64,000 nt of DNA from assembly GCA_007695005.1 (NCBI GenBank), contig REEQ01000053.1, forward strand, positions 1 through 64,000, given 5' to 3'. Below, one piece after another: positions 1 through 10,336 of the stretch (position 1 is the stretch's first letter; every line of letters begins with the position of its first letter). Below the pieces are notes generated by a model that was given only the letters and a program-made list of their open reading frames with translations, had not been told where the DNA came from and did not search any database. The stretch is from Wenzhouxiangellaceae bacterium. GTDB lineage: Bacteria; Pseudomonadota; Gammaproteobacteria; Xanthomonadales; Wenzhouxiangellaceae. Position numbers and translations under genes: made by a program.

Positions 1-8
1 GGCATTAC

Positions 9-43
9 GACAGGGCTTCTTCGCTGCGCGAAACCGCCCTGTC
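9..43. repeat. hairpin in left intergenic region
   Basis: GACAGGGC at 9-16 pairs with GCCCTGTC at 36-43, and TTCGC/GCGAA (20-24/28-32) forms an inner stem. No T-tract follows, so it is not an obvious terminator on this strand. The rest of 1-214 shows no gene; a TACACT-like -10 hexamer lies at 124-129 but has no good -35. Confidence 0.45.
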
Positions 44-214
44 TGCATTGCCTGCGCTGCGGGTCGCGCCTTGCACTGTCGGCTCAGGCACGCTCTATAA
101 GTCACAGAGTGTTAGACGGGGTACACTAGGCGGCGATGCCATCTCCGCTGGTGGATTTCTGAAACCGGCTTGCAGCAGTTTGCCAGTGCCAGCCGAATAA
201 CAAGAAGATCAAAG

Positions 215-3200
215 ATGAAGTTTTTCCATATTGTTCTGTTTGGCCTGGTGGTGCTGTCTGGAACTGCTGGGGTGAAAGCAGCTGCGTTCGACCAGATACC
301 GCCCTCGCATCAATCGCACCCGGAGCTCGCTCAAAGCACGGACGCGAGTTCTGGCCGTGCCTCGTATGAGTTGGTGCACTTGCGCACCGCGCATTCCCGC
401 ACCATTCTCAATGCCGACACGACCCGGACAAGCACTCATTCCGCCACGCCACTTCATTACCAGGATGAGTCAGGGTTCTGGCTGAGCCTGCGCGATGAGA
501 TCACGGTCCGTGGCGAGCAAAAGTTTTTCCCCTCACATGATCCAAGCTTTGTCTTTCATCGCGTCAGTGGCAGGCTGGATCTGCTGGCCCCGGACAGAGG
601 TCCGATTGCCAAGATGGTGGGGCTGGAGCTGATTTTTGTGGATCGCAACGGAGCATCGACAAGGACTGTGGGTGCGGTGTCAGAGGACGCAAGCATCGCA
701 GGCAGGAATACGCTGAGCTTTACTCAGCCAGCCAACGGTTTGACGCTAGAGCGCCAGTTCCATCATGGTGCCTTGATCAGCAGTTACGTTTTGCAGTCTG
801 CAGATGCGTTCGATCCTCAATTCGGGTATCTGCTCATCGAAGAGCAAGTCGATCTGGCCGATGGGCTTCGGCTTGAGTATGAGTTTCTGGCCGGGGAGCC
901 AACGAACCGTATCCTGATCATGGATGATGACCATGGCGTGGTGTCCGTTATCCATCCGCCAATAGTCAGCGATCAGCAGGCCATCAGCCACAAGCTCAGA
1001 AACCTGCATGTACCGTATCAGGCCAGCCTGTCCTACCGACGAACCGACGACTCCAGCTATGTCCTGCAAATCCGCTTGAGCGCGGACTGGATCACGGACG
1101 AACAGCGAGCGTACCCGCTGGTGGCTCGATCCGTCATCACCCTGGAAAATAACGATACGGTCAGTTCCTGCTATTCGCCCCAATTCCAGCAGGCAGCGCT
1201 GCAGGTGGCTGTTCCAGCGGGTGAAACGGTGTTGTGGACCGACATCGAATATGATTTTGTCGCCATCAATCAGGGATGGGTTTCCGATCAGCGCAGCTTT
1301 GTCTCCGGCCCTGCCGGTAGCACGACCGTGTTCTCCGGACCTGCCAACAGCGAAGGCACACACACATACAGTGTCAATCTTTCAGAGATCGGCAACGGCC
1401 TGTCGACCGGGCAGGTCGAATACGTTTTCCATGCCTCCAGAACCTGGGGTGGTTCGGGCTGCAACGCATCATTCAATTTCATCAGTCGACGACTGCTATC
1501 GGTCACCTATGGCAGTGTGGTATTCGGTGATGGGCCGGTGACCGTCAACGAGTTTTCTGCATCCAACCGCAGTTTCGAGGACAGCTTTGGCAGAACCGAA
1601 GACTGGATCGAGCTGCACAACATGGATCCTGACAACTTCTTCAACCTGTCCGGTTACTACCTGAGCAATGATGCCAGTGATCCGACCATGTGGCAGATCA
1701 GCGACGGCATCATTCCCCCAGGTGGGTACCTGCTGGTCTTTGCATCAAGGCGTGATATCTCTTCGGGCATGGTTCAGCACGCCAACTTCAATCTGACCCA
1801 GTTGCGGCCAGATCAGATCGTGCTGACCGATCCTGACGGCGAAGTGGTGGAAGTCCACGCCATGCCTGTCACCCAGGTCAATCATTCATACGGCAGAACG
1901 GCTGATGAACCAGATACGTGGGTGGTGTTCGAGGCACCATCACCGGGAAGCTCGAACGGCGGTGGATTCACCGGCTATGCTTCCCGACCCGTCTTCAGTG
2001 TTCCGGCAGGTTCCCATCAAGGCAGTGTCGTACTGGCTATGGAGTCCAGCGGTGACAACGAGCAGATCAGATACACCACCGACGGCTCAACACCCGTCAG
2101 CAGTTCGGCGCTGTATGTCGGCCCGCTTGTTCTCAGCGAAACCACAGTGGTCAGGGCAAGAGCGTTCAGCAGCGAGCCGGACGTCCTGCCAGGCTTTATC
2201 GAAACCGCGACCTTTTTTGTCGACGAACAAGTCAGCCTGCCGGTCTTCTCGTTCTCCGGCGACTCGGATTTGCTGGCTCTGTTCAATGGCAATGCTGCCC
2301 TCAGGCCGCTCGGTCATTTCGAATACTTCGAATCCGATGGCCAGTTCGTCGATGGCAACTTCGGTGACTTCAACAAGCATGGTAACGATTCCTGGTCGTA
2401 TCCCCAGAGAGGCGTGGACTTCATATCCCGCGACGACTACGGCTACCAGCGCAGGCTGGAGCACAAGTTCTTTGCCACGTCGGACAGAACGCGGTTCAGA
2501 CGCCTGATGGTCAAGGCAGCTGCCAATGACAACTATCCGTTCGAAGCCGGCGGCGCCCATATCAGGGATTCCTATATCCAGACCTTGTCGCAGCTCGCTG
2601 GTCTGGATCTGGACGAGCGCAGCTCTACCAACGTCCTGGTATTTGTCAACGGCCAGTACTGGGGTGTGTATGATCTGAGAGAAAGGGTGGATGACAATAA
2701 TTTCACCAGCCACTACTACGGTCAGGATTACCTCTATCGAGATAGCGATATCTACCTGCAGTTCCTCAAAACCTGGCAGGGGACGTCGGCCCATTTTGGC
2801 AACCAGCGTGCGGTCAATGACTGGGCCGGTCTCAGGCAGTACGTGCAGAACAACGACATGGGGGATCCAGGGCACTTCGAATATGTCACGCGCAGGCTGA
2901 ACATTCAAAGCCTGATTGATTACTTCGTGATCAACTCCTACGTGGTGAGTCGTGACTGGCTGAACTACAACACCGGTTGGTGGCGGGGGTTGGATCCGTC
3001 CGGTTCGGCACGCCAGTGGCGCTATATCCTCTGGGATATGGAGGCGGCTCTGGGGCACTTCATCAATTACACGGGACTCCCCGATCCAACGCACACGGCG
3101 CCGCCGTGCCAGGCGGAGAATCTGACGGTAGGCAACGGCCATACGGCCATGCTGCGAAAACTGATCCAGCAGAACCCCGACGTTCGTCAGCAGTATGTCA

Positions 3201-5416
3201 GTCGTTATGTGGACCTGCTGAACACCCACTTCTCGGCTGAAAACGCAATCGCCTTGCTCGATGACATGATCGACGTCATTGCCCCGGAAATGCCGAGACA
3301 TGTTTCTCGTTGGGGCGGGAACATGGGTACCTGGCAGAGTAATGTTCAGGCCATCAGGACCTTTCTTGCCAACCGCTACAACTATCTCATGGATGTTGGT
3401 CTGTCCAGCTGCTATGGCTTGTCCGGGCCCTTCGCAACCGAGTTCAGGGTGGTGCCGGAAAACGCTGGCAGCATTCGGATGAATTCCGAGTGGCTGCCGC
3501 ATTATCCGTTCAGCGCCCGTCTGTTCGGCAATATCGAGACGCGCTTGACAGCGCGCGGGGCTCCGGGCCACAGCTTCAGCCATTGGGAGATTGATGGCAA
3601 CGTGGTCTTTCCCGACGAAGATGAAGGAGCGCTTGCCATCGTGGTTGCCGGTGCAGGCTCGGTGACAGCGCACTTCAATCCGCCAGCGACCGAGGGGGAT
3701 CTGCTTTACTACTGGCACTTCAATGACTTGTTTACGCCCCAGGATGTCACTCAGATTCTGCCGGATTACGCGCTTGTGGATGGTTCGGCGGCACTGATGA
3801 CTTACACCGGATCAGGGCCCAGGGACATTGATGCCAATGAGACCGGATCGGATCTCAACCTCCATCTTGGGGTGGAGCCGGGAAGCAGTGCCAGGGTCAG
3901 GAATCCATCCGAGGGACGTTCCTTGCTGTTCGATCTGCCCACCACTGGTTTTGAGCAAATCAATTTCAGCTATGCCGTGGAGCGGACCAATAACGGAATG
4001 CTCATGAACATATTGTCCTACAGCCTGGATGGTGTGAGCTTCCAGCAAGATGGGCTGCCGGCAGTCGAGTTCGAGCTTGACGAGGCAAGCGTTTATTATT
4101 TCGTCAATATTGACTTCTCGGACATCGAGGGGGCGAACGACAACCCGGACTTCAAGATCCGGGTGGAGTTTGCCGGCAACACAACGGGCAGCAGCGGCAA
4201 CAACAGATTTGACAACATCAGCCTGAAGGGCGTGGAGATTGTCGGCGATACCCCGGCACGTCTGGCCTTTCTGGCCGTCAATGGGGGCGAGCCGATCTAC
4301 GCTGGCGAGCCTTTTTCGGTTCTCGTCCAGGTGCAGGATGACGACGGATTGCCGGTTCCGGTGGAAGCTGATACCGAGGTATCCCTGTCGGTGTTTTCCG
4401 GACAGGGCGTGCTGATCGGCAACTCGCTTGGCACGGTGCCGGCAGGAGCCCATTCCTTGCTCATCAGCGAGCTTGTCTATAGCGTATCGGAAGCCGAAGT
4501 GGTTCTTGCCGCCCTGGTTGACGGACTTGAGCCGGGCAGCAGTCCGACTTTCCCGGTTTTGCAGCGCAGCTATCGTTTGTCTCTGAGCCAGAACGTTCAG
4601 GGTGCAGGCGCGGTCAGCGGTGAAGGTCAGTTTGTTGAAGGCGAGAGCGTGCTGGTCGCGGCAATCGTCAAGGACGGATTTGTTTTTGATGCCTGGCTTG
4701 ATGAGGCCGGATCGGTATTTTCGACCGAGCAGGAGGTGGCATTCAGCATGCCGGGCACGGACCTGGCTTATCAGGCCATTTTCTCTCTGGCCGATAACGG
4801 TTCACTGCTGCACTACTGGCACTTCAATGACCTGGAAGCCGGAACGCTTTCTGCGGTTGTTGCCGACTTCTCGGCAGTCGGTATCGGTGTGATCAGTTAC
4901 CCCGGCCTTGAAGATCCGTCGACTGCCGGGGTCATGGATCGACGCAGTCATGGCAACAACGACCCGGTGAGCAACTTCAACCTGTTGCTGGACCAGGCAC
5001 CCGATGCTGGGCATGTGCTGCGGGTTCGTAATCCTTCCTCTGAAAACATGCTGCTGATCGAGGCCTCATCCGAGGGTTACATGGACATCGTGGTTTCTTT
5101 TGCGACCACTCGCACGAATAATGGTGCCGATCGTCAGCAGTTCTTCCTGTCCACTGATGCAGGCCTCTCCTGGACGGCCATCGGCGAGGATTACACCGTC
5201 GCGACGCTGAACGATGATGGCTATGTCGCAAAAACCTTTCACCTGGCGGAGATGGCTGGCGTCAACAATAATCCCGATCTGAAGTTCAAGATTCTCTTCC
5301 TCGGTGACGCGGCGGCCAATGACAGCGGCAACAACCGCTTTGACAACCTCAGCGTGCATGGCCTGTCGATCATGGACAATGTCGATCCAGTCTTCAGCGA
5401 TCGCTTTCAGGAATGA
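215..5416 (+). CDS. secreted CotH-kinase / lamin-tail domain protein
   Basis: The chosen ATG at 215 follows an in-frame TTG at 170 and begins a clean Sec signal peptide (MKFFHIVLFGLVVLSGTAGVKA), giving about 1733 residues. Visible order: an unassigned beta-rich N-terminal part; a lamin-tail-like domain (about 440-580, VNEFSASN...DWIELHN); a chitobiase-C-terminal-like segment (about 588-662, IRYTTDGSTP); a CotH-like kinase region (about 675-1060) with FRRLMVKAA, WGVYDLRERVDD and the acidic YILWDMEAALGH; InlB-B-repeat-like segments near 1080 and 1475; and two copies of a module opening LL(Y/H)YWHFND (about 1162 and 1530) and closing SGNNRFDN. The chain ends DPVFSDRFQE, an aromatic/acidic tail like those on secreted proteins of related bacteria. 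CotH proteins of Bacillus phosphorylate spore-coat proteins; kinase activity here is inferred. Likely a large extracellular or surface protein. Monocistronic. Confidence 0.85.
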   Translation: MKFFHIVLFGLVVLSGTAGVKAAAFDQIPPSHQSHPELAQSTDASSGRASYELVHLRTAHSRTILNADTTRTSTHSATPLHYQDESGFWLSLRDEITVRGEQKFFPSHDPSFVFHRVSGRLDLLAPDRGPIAKMVGLELIFVDRNGASTRTVGAVSEDASIAGRNTLSFTQPANGLTLERQFHHGALISSYVLQSADAFDPQFGYLLIEEQVDLADGLRLEYEFLAGEPTNRILIMDDDHGVVSVIHPPIVSDQQAISHKLRNLHVPYQASLSYRRTDDSSYVLQIRLSADWITDEQRAYPLVARSVITLENNDTVSSCYSPQFQQAALQVAVPAGETVLWTDIEYDFVAINQGWVSDQRSFVSGPAGSTTVFSGPANSEGTHTYSVNLSEIGNGLSTGQVEYVFHASRTWGGSGCNASFNFISRRLLSVTYGSVVFGDGPVTVNEFSASNRSFEDSFGRTEDWIELHNMDPDNFFNLSGYYLSNDASDPTMWQISDGIIPPGGYLLVFASRRDISSGMVQHANFNLTQLRPDQIVLTDPDGEVVEVHAMPVTQVNHSYGRTADEPDTWVVFEAPSPGSSNGGGFTGYASRPVFSVPAGSHQGSVVLAMESSGDNEQIRYTTDGSTPVSSSALYVGPLVLSETTVVRARAFSSEPDVLPGFIETATFFVDEQVSLPVFSFSGDSDLLALFNGNAALRPLGHFEYFESDGQFVDGNFGDFNKHGNDSWSYPQRGVDFISRDDYGYQRRLEHKFFATSDRTRFRRLMVKAAANDNYPFEAGGAHIRDSYIQTLSQLAGLDLDERSSTNVLVFVNGQYWGVYDLRERVDDNNFTSHYYGQDYLYRDSDIYLQFLKTWQGTSAHFGNQRAVNDWAGLRQYVQNNDMGDPGHFEYVTRRLNIQSLIDYFVINSYVVSRDWLNYNTGWWRGLDPSGSARQWRYILWDMEAALGHFINYTGLPDPTHTAPPCQAENLTVGNGHTAMLRKLIQQNPDVRQQYVSRYVDLLNTHFSAENAIALLDDMIDVIAPEMPRHVSRWGGNMGTWQSNVQAIRTFLANRYNYLMDVGLSSCYGLSGPFATEFRVVPENAGSIRMNSEWLPHYPFSARLFGNIETRLTARGAPGHSFSHWEIDGNVVFPDEDEGALAIVVAGAGSVTAHFNPPATEGDLLYYWHFNDLFTPQDVTQILPDYALVDGSAALMTYTGSGPRDIDANETGSDLNLHLGVEPGSSARVRNPSEGRSLLFDLPTTGFEQINFSYAVERTNNGMLMNILSYSLDGVSFQQDGLPAVEFELDEASVYYFVNIDFSDIEGANDNPDFKIRVEFAGNTTGSSGNNRFDNISLKGVEIVGDTPARLAFLAVNGGEPIYAGEPFSVLVQVQDDDGLPVPVEADTEVSLSVFSGQGVLIGNSLGTVPAGAHSLLISELVYSVSEAEVVLAALVDGLEPGSSPTFPVLQRSYRLSLSQNVQGAGAVSGEGQFVEGESVLVAAIVKDGFVFDAWLDEAGSVFSTEQEVAFSMPGTDLAYQAIFSLADNGSLLHYWHFNDLEAGTLSAVVADFSAVGIGVISYPGLEDPSTAGVMDRRSHGNNDPVSNFNLLLDQAPDAGHVLRVRNPSSENMLLIEASSEGYMDIVVSFATTRTNNGADRQQFFLSTDAGLSWTAIGEDYTVATLNDDGYVAKTFHLAEMAGVNNNPDLKFKILFLGDAAANDSGNNRFDNLSVHGLSIMDNVDPVFSDRFQE

Positions 5417-5501
5417 TCGGGTCGGCCTCCTCCGCGGCAGTGCCTTGCCCCGGGGAGGCGAGTCTTTGGCTTTTCTGCATTAGTCGGCTCCGGCTCCGGT
5501 C

Positions 5502-5507
5502 TATAAT
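5502..5507 (+). promoter_or_regulatory. -10 hexamer for fumC
   Basis: A perfect TATAAT lies 30 bases before the fumC ATG. The -35 position (about 5479-5484, attagt) is poor, so this is a plausible promoter element and no more. Confidence 0.4.
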
Positions 5508-5537
5508 TGATCGTTGTATTTCCAGCAGGTGACCAGG

Positions 5538-6914
<1,377 letters not shown>

Positions 6915-6990
6915 CCTTCAATACAAAAGGGAAGGGGAAGTCTGGCCTCCTCTTCCCTCTCACTTCTACCTTCTTCCCCGCATTCAATCC

Positions 6991-7485
6991 ATGCGCTGGC
7001 GCCCCCCATCCCCGTCTTCCAGCCCCTACATCACTGCAGATGGCCTCCGCCGTCTCCAGGCTGAGTTGAAAGAGCGCTGGGTGCTTCGTCGCGAGGTGAC
7101 GGCGGCGCTGTCAGCCGCCGCGGCGGAAGGCGACCGTTCGGAAAACGCTGAGTACATCTATCGAAAGAAGCAGCTGCGCGAGCTGGATCGACGCATCCGC
7201 TACCTGCAGAAACGGCTGGATCGACTGAAGGTGGTTGACCAGGTGCCGTCCGACCCCGAGCGGGTATTCTTTGGTGCCTGGGTAACCCTGGAAGAGGAGT
7301 CCGGATCCTCGACTGCTTACCGGATCGTCGGAGCAGACGAGATTGACGGTGGTGAGGGCTGGATTTCGGTGGATTCGCCGGTGGCCAGGGCGCTTCTGGG
7401 GAAGCGCCTGGATGATGAGGTCAGTGTGCCGACGCCCGGAGGCTTGCGTCGCTTCTGGGTGACTGATATTGCCTACCGCCGGTAA
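6991..7485 (+). CDS. greB: transcription elongation factor GreB
   Basis: A 164-residue Gre factor that stimulates transcript cleavage in backtracked RNA polymerase. The N-terminal coiled coil carries the conserved tip [18 protein letters not shown] (about residues 43-60) with the acidic residues that reach the polymerase active site. The C-terminal part [11 protein letters not shown]...YRIVGADEI...[14 protein letters not shown] matches GreB rather than GreA. The start is the ATG at 6991; no convincing Shine-Dalgarno precedes it, and a Pro/Ser-rich leader of about ten residues comes before the conserved [11 protein letters not shown]. It follows fumC by 76 bases. Confidence 0.95.
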   Translation: MRWRPPSPSSSPYITADGLRRLQAELKERWVLRREVTAALSAAAAEGDRSENAEYIYRKKQLRELDRRIRYLQKRLDRLKVVDQVPSDPERVFFGAWVTLEEESGSSTAYRIVGADEIDGGEGWISVDSPVARALLGKRLDDEVSVPTPGGLRRFWVTDIAYRR

Positions 7486-7506
7486 AGGTTATGGGCGCAG
7501 CTCGCC

Positions 7507-7535
7507 CTTGAAACTTCTGCCCGCTGTTCCCATCT
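7507..7535 (+). promoter_or_regulatory. sigma-32 (heat-shock) promoter of the hsp20 gene
   Basis: CTTGAAA at 7507-7513 and TCCCATCT at 7528-7535, separated by 14 bases, match the RpoH consensus CTTGAAA-N(13-15)-CCCCATnT with one mismatch. It sits about 100 bases before the hsp20 ATG, leaving a 5' leader of roughly 97 nt. Confidence 0.82.
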
Positions 7536-7638
7536 AACAGGTCGAGGTCGCCAGAAGGGGCCTCAAGCTCATCCGGCCTGATGGTCAGGCGGATGAATTC
7601 CTTGTTAAAGACCGATTGCTTCATAGGAGGATACGGTT

Positions 7639-8112
7639 ATGACCACGTTTGATCTTTCACCCCTGTATCGCACTGCCATTGGCTTCGATCGCCTGGCTGA
7701 CATGCTGTCCAACGCTTCCCGCGTCGACTCGAATGGTTACCCGCCCTACAACATCGAGTCACTCGGCGAAGATCGCTACCGCATCACCATGGCCGTTGCC
7801 GGATTCGCGGACAACGAGCTGGAGATCGTCACCGAACGCAATACGCTGACGGTCTCCGGTGCCAAGCAGGAAAACCAGAGCAGTGACTCGGGCGAATTCC
7901 TGTATCGCGGTATCGCTACCCGCTCATTCGAACGCCGCTTCCAGCTGGCTGATCACGTTGAAGTCGACGGTGCCCGCCTGGAAAACGGCTTGCTTCACAT
8001 CGAACTGAAACGCGAACTGCCCGAGCAGATGAAGCCGCGCAAGATCGAAATCGGCAGCTGTTCATCGCGGCTGATCGAAAGCGAGCGCAAGACCGAGGTC
8101 AAGGCGGCCTGA
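7639..8112 (+). CDS. Hsp20-family small heat-shock protein (IbpA type)
   Basis: A 157-residue small heat-shock chaperone that binds unfolding proteins and hands them to the DnaK/ClpB machinery. The N-terminus FDLSPLYRTAIGFDRLADML and YPPYNIE are IbpA/B-like; the alpha-crystallin domain covers about residues 38-125 (ITMAVAGF, LTVSGAK, FLYRGIATRSFERRFQL). The ENGLLHIELKRELPE motif is present and a flexible tail follows. AGGAGG at 7626-7631 is a strong ribosome binding site. The sigma-32 promoter upstream and a terminator right after make it a single-gene heat-shock transcript. Confidence 0.96.
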   Translation: MTTFDLSPLYRTAIGFDRLADMLSNASRVDSNGYPPYNIESLGEDRYRITMAVAGFADNELEIVTERNTLTVSGAKQENQSSDSGEFLYRGIATRSFERRFQLADHVEVDGARLENGLLHIELKRELPEQMKPRKIEIGSCSSRLIESERKTEVKAA

Positions 8113-8139
8113 AGTCACCTCTATAGTTCTGCGATGACA

Positions 8140-8167
8140 GGGGCGTCCTCACCGGGCGCCCCTTTTT
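8140..8167 (+). terminator. rho-independent terminator after hsp20
   Basis: GGGGCG (8140-8145) pairs with CGCCCC (8157-8162) and is followed at once by TTTTT (8163-8167). It ends 55 bases after the hsp20 stop. Confidence 0.85.
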
Positions 8168-8238
8168 GATTCCGCATCAGGTCGGGATGCCGTGGATCTC
8201 GCCGCCCGCATGGAGCGGCGCTTGTGTAGGATAGTGAC

Positions 8239-9006
8239 ATGTCGCTCACTCAGGCTCTTCATTCCCGTTCCATATGGCTCCGTCTTTATCCGCTTTGGCA
8301 GTGGCTGGGATACATGCCCATCGCTGTCCTGGCGACACTGATTGGCGCCCTGCTCGCAGTGCCTCTGTCCGTGCTGGCTTCGCCGCGCCTGGCGAATCTG
8401 TATGTCGCCGTGCCGTGGGGGCGTGTGCTGACCCTGTTTGCGCCGGTGCGGGTGCAAATCGAAGGTGATGAAGGCCTGGACCGAAGCCGGTCCTATGTTC
8501 TCGTGGCCAACCACCAAAGTCAGTTTGATATCCCGGTCATTTATGGTCACTGCGGCCTCGATCTGCGCTGGGTAATGAAGGCCGAGCTGCGCAAGGTGCC
8601 GTTCATTGCCCAGGGTTGTCGCGCCATTGGCCACATTTTTGTCGATCGTGGCGATCCGGACCAGGCCAGGGCTGCGGTCAATGCGGCGGTGGCCCGACTG
8701 AAGCCGGGGACCGGGATTCTGTTCTTTCCCGAAGGGACCCGCAGCCGCAGTGGACAGCTGTTGAGCTTCAAGAAAGGCGCGTTTCGGGTGGCCATTGATC
8801 AGCAGCTGCCGGTGTTGCCGGTGACCGTAATCGGCACCCGTGACGTGATGCCGGCTGATTCCCTGCGAATAAGCCCGGGAACGGTCCGCCTGCATATCCA
8901 TCCGCCCATTGAGACGCGGGGCATGACGACCGGGGATCTCAAGATGCTGAGCGATCGGGTGCGCGAGCAGATCGCCCGGCCGCTCAAGGAACTCGAGGCG
9001 CTCTGA
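8239..9006 (+). CDS. plsC: 1-acyl-sn-glycerol-3-phosphate acyltransferase
   Basis: An inner-membrane enzyme that acylates lysophosphatidic acid to phosphatidic acid. The 255-residue chain has a hydrophobic N-terminal segment (about 20-45), the catalytic NHQSQFD (HX4D, about 91-97), FIAQGCRAIGHIFVDR, and the glycerol-phosphate-binding FPEGTRSRSG (about 162-171). The ATG at 8239 has no Shine-Dalgarno, but a TAGGAT hexamer ends six bases before it (see findings). Its stop overlaps the ATG of the rhomboid gene, so the two are probably translationally coupled. Confidence 0.95.
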   Translation: MSLTQALHSRSIWLRLYPLWQWLGYMPIAVLATLIGALLAVPLSVLASPRLANLYVAVPWGRVLTLFAPVRVQIEGDEGLDRSRSYVLVANHQSQFDIPVIYGHCGLDLRWVMKAELRKVPFIAQGCRAIGHIFVDRGDPDQARAAVNAAVARLKPGTGILFFPEGTRSRSGQLLSFKKGAFRVAIDQQLPVLPVTVIGTRDVMPADSLRISPGTVRLHIHPPIETRGMTTGDLKMLSDRVREQIARPLKELEAL

Positions 9007-9713
9007 TGCATCTCAATGTTCCGGATCCTGAATACACGAGTTCGCCGCGCGCCCAGGCCAATTTTCTGCTGGCGGTAAAGATTACCGTCGGCTTCCTGGC
9101 CGTGATCTGGGCTGTGTTCCTGTTTGAACAGTTGACCCGGATCAGCCTGAGCCAGTTTGGCTTGCGCCCACGTGAGCTGGCTGGTTTGAGCGGCCTGTTC
9201 ACGACACCGCTGCTGCACGGCAGTTTGTCGCACATTGGCTCGAACTCCATTCCGCTGTTCGTGGGTGGTGTGGCGATGCTGTTTCTCTACCCCCACTCCG
9301 CCTTGCGGGCCCTGCCGATGATCTATGTAGGCTCGGCCGCCCTGGCCTGGATATTCGCCCGTCCGAGTGTACATATTGGCGCATCAGGCTTGGTCTACGG
9401 CATCCTGGCCTATGTCTTTGTGTCCGGGATTTTGCGCCGCGACTTGCGCTCCGTCGGCGTGTCGCTGATGGTCTGGTTCTTTTATGGTTCGATGATCTGG
9501 GGGGTGATTCCCGCCGGGCGCGGCATGAGCTGGGAGTTGCACCTAAGCGGAGCAGTGATTGGCTGCGTCCTGGCATACGCTTTCCGCGCCTGGGACAGGC
9601 CGCCGATCAAGACCTACGAATGGGATGAGGATGAGGATGACCCTGATGATCCGTTTGTCGAGCGTGACCCGAGTCAGCCAGAGCAAGCCTGGCGTGCTGA
9701 TCGCTGGCGCTGA
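9006..9713 (+). CDS. rhomboid-family intramembrane serine protease
   Basis: A 235-residue polytopic membrane protein. The rhomboid core is visible: HGSLSHIGSNSIPL (about 71-83), the nucleophile motif GASG with Ser127, and a partner His179 in SWELHLSGAVIG. Several hydrophobic helices fill the rest, ending in a very acidic cytoplasmic tail (EWDEDEDDPDDPF). Rhomboids cleave transmembrane substrates; the substrate here is unknown. Its ATG shares a base with the plsC stop. Confidence 0.9.
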   Translation: MHLNVPDPEYTSSPRAQANFLLAVKITVGFLAVIWAVFLFEQLTRISLSQFGLRPRELAGLSGLFTTPLLHGSLSHIGSNSIPLFVGGVAMLFLYPHSALRALPMIYVGSAALAWIFARPSVHIGASGLVYGILAYVFVSGILRRDLRSVGVSLMVWFFYGSMIWGVIPAGRGMSWELHLSGAVIGCVLAYAFRAWDRPPIKTYEWDEDEDDPDDPFVERDPSQPEQAWRADRWR

Positions 9714-9769
9714 GCTGGTCTGTAGCGGCGACATTTTCTGCCAACCGGCTGCTAGCGAGGACAGTTGAG

Positions 9770-10336
9770 ATGGCGCGTCGAATTCTTGCCGTTCTGCTGG
9801 TGTTCGTGATCCTGATTATCCTGGTCGGCTTCATGCTGCCACGCACCGTGACCATCGAGCGTCAGGCACGGATCGATCAGCCGGCCGAGATCATCTTTGC
9901 GGTACTGGAGGACTTCCGCCATTTTCCGGTCTGGTCGCCCTGGCAGGATGCCGGTTACCGGATCGAAGGTCGACCTGCCGGGGTTGGCGCTGTCCTGGCC
10001 TGGAGCGACGAAGCCGGCAGTGGTGCCGGGCGGATGTGGATAGTCGATGCTGAGCGGCCGCGCAGGATAGACATGCGACTGGAACTGGGCGAGAGCGAGT
10101 CCGAGACCTACTTTCTGATCGAGCCTGACGGTCTGGCCCAGCGCGTCACCTGGGGCATGCGGGTCGAGTTCGGCGCCTTTGACCTGACTGGCCGCTATAT
10201 CGGCTTGATGTTGCCGGGGCTGATTGGCCGCAGTTACCAGGATGGCCTCGAGCGACTGGCTGCCTATCTTGCCGAGACTCCGGGCCGTGTGCCGCCGTTG
10301 CTGGAGGAGGATGAACGAAGCGAGGCTGTCCGTTGA
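9770..10336 (+). CDS. SRPBCC-family (polyketide-cyclase-like) protein
   Basis: A 188-residue protein with one N-terminal transmembrane anchor (ILAVLLVFVILIILVGFMLP), followed by a START/SRPBCC-type domain (VTIERQARIDQPAEIIFAVLEDFRHFPVWSPWQ). The domain is expected to be exported, facing the periplasm, and to bind a hydrophobic ligand. No specific ligand can be named. Its stop overlaps the TTG start of the next gene. Confidence 0.8.
   Translation: MARRILAVLLVFVILIILVGFMLPRTVTIERQARIDQPAEIIFAVLEDFRHFPVWSPWQDAGYRIEGRPAGVGAVLAWSDEAGSGAGRMWIVDAERPRRIDMRLELGESESETYFLIEPDGLAQRVTWGMRVEFGAFDLTGRYIGLMLPGLIGRSYQDGLERLAAYLAETPGRVPPLLEEDERSEAVR

Noticed and set aside
2087-3718. 543-codon antisense frame inside the CotH gene
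   Set aside because: The plus-strand protein has a signal peptide and recognisable domains across this span; the antisense frame is a high-GC shadow.
5426-5475. Weak CCTCC/GGAGG hairpin after the CotH gene as a terminator
   Set aside because: The stem is only five or six bases with a long loop and no continuous T-run.
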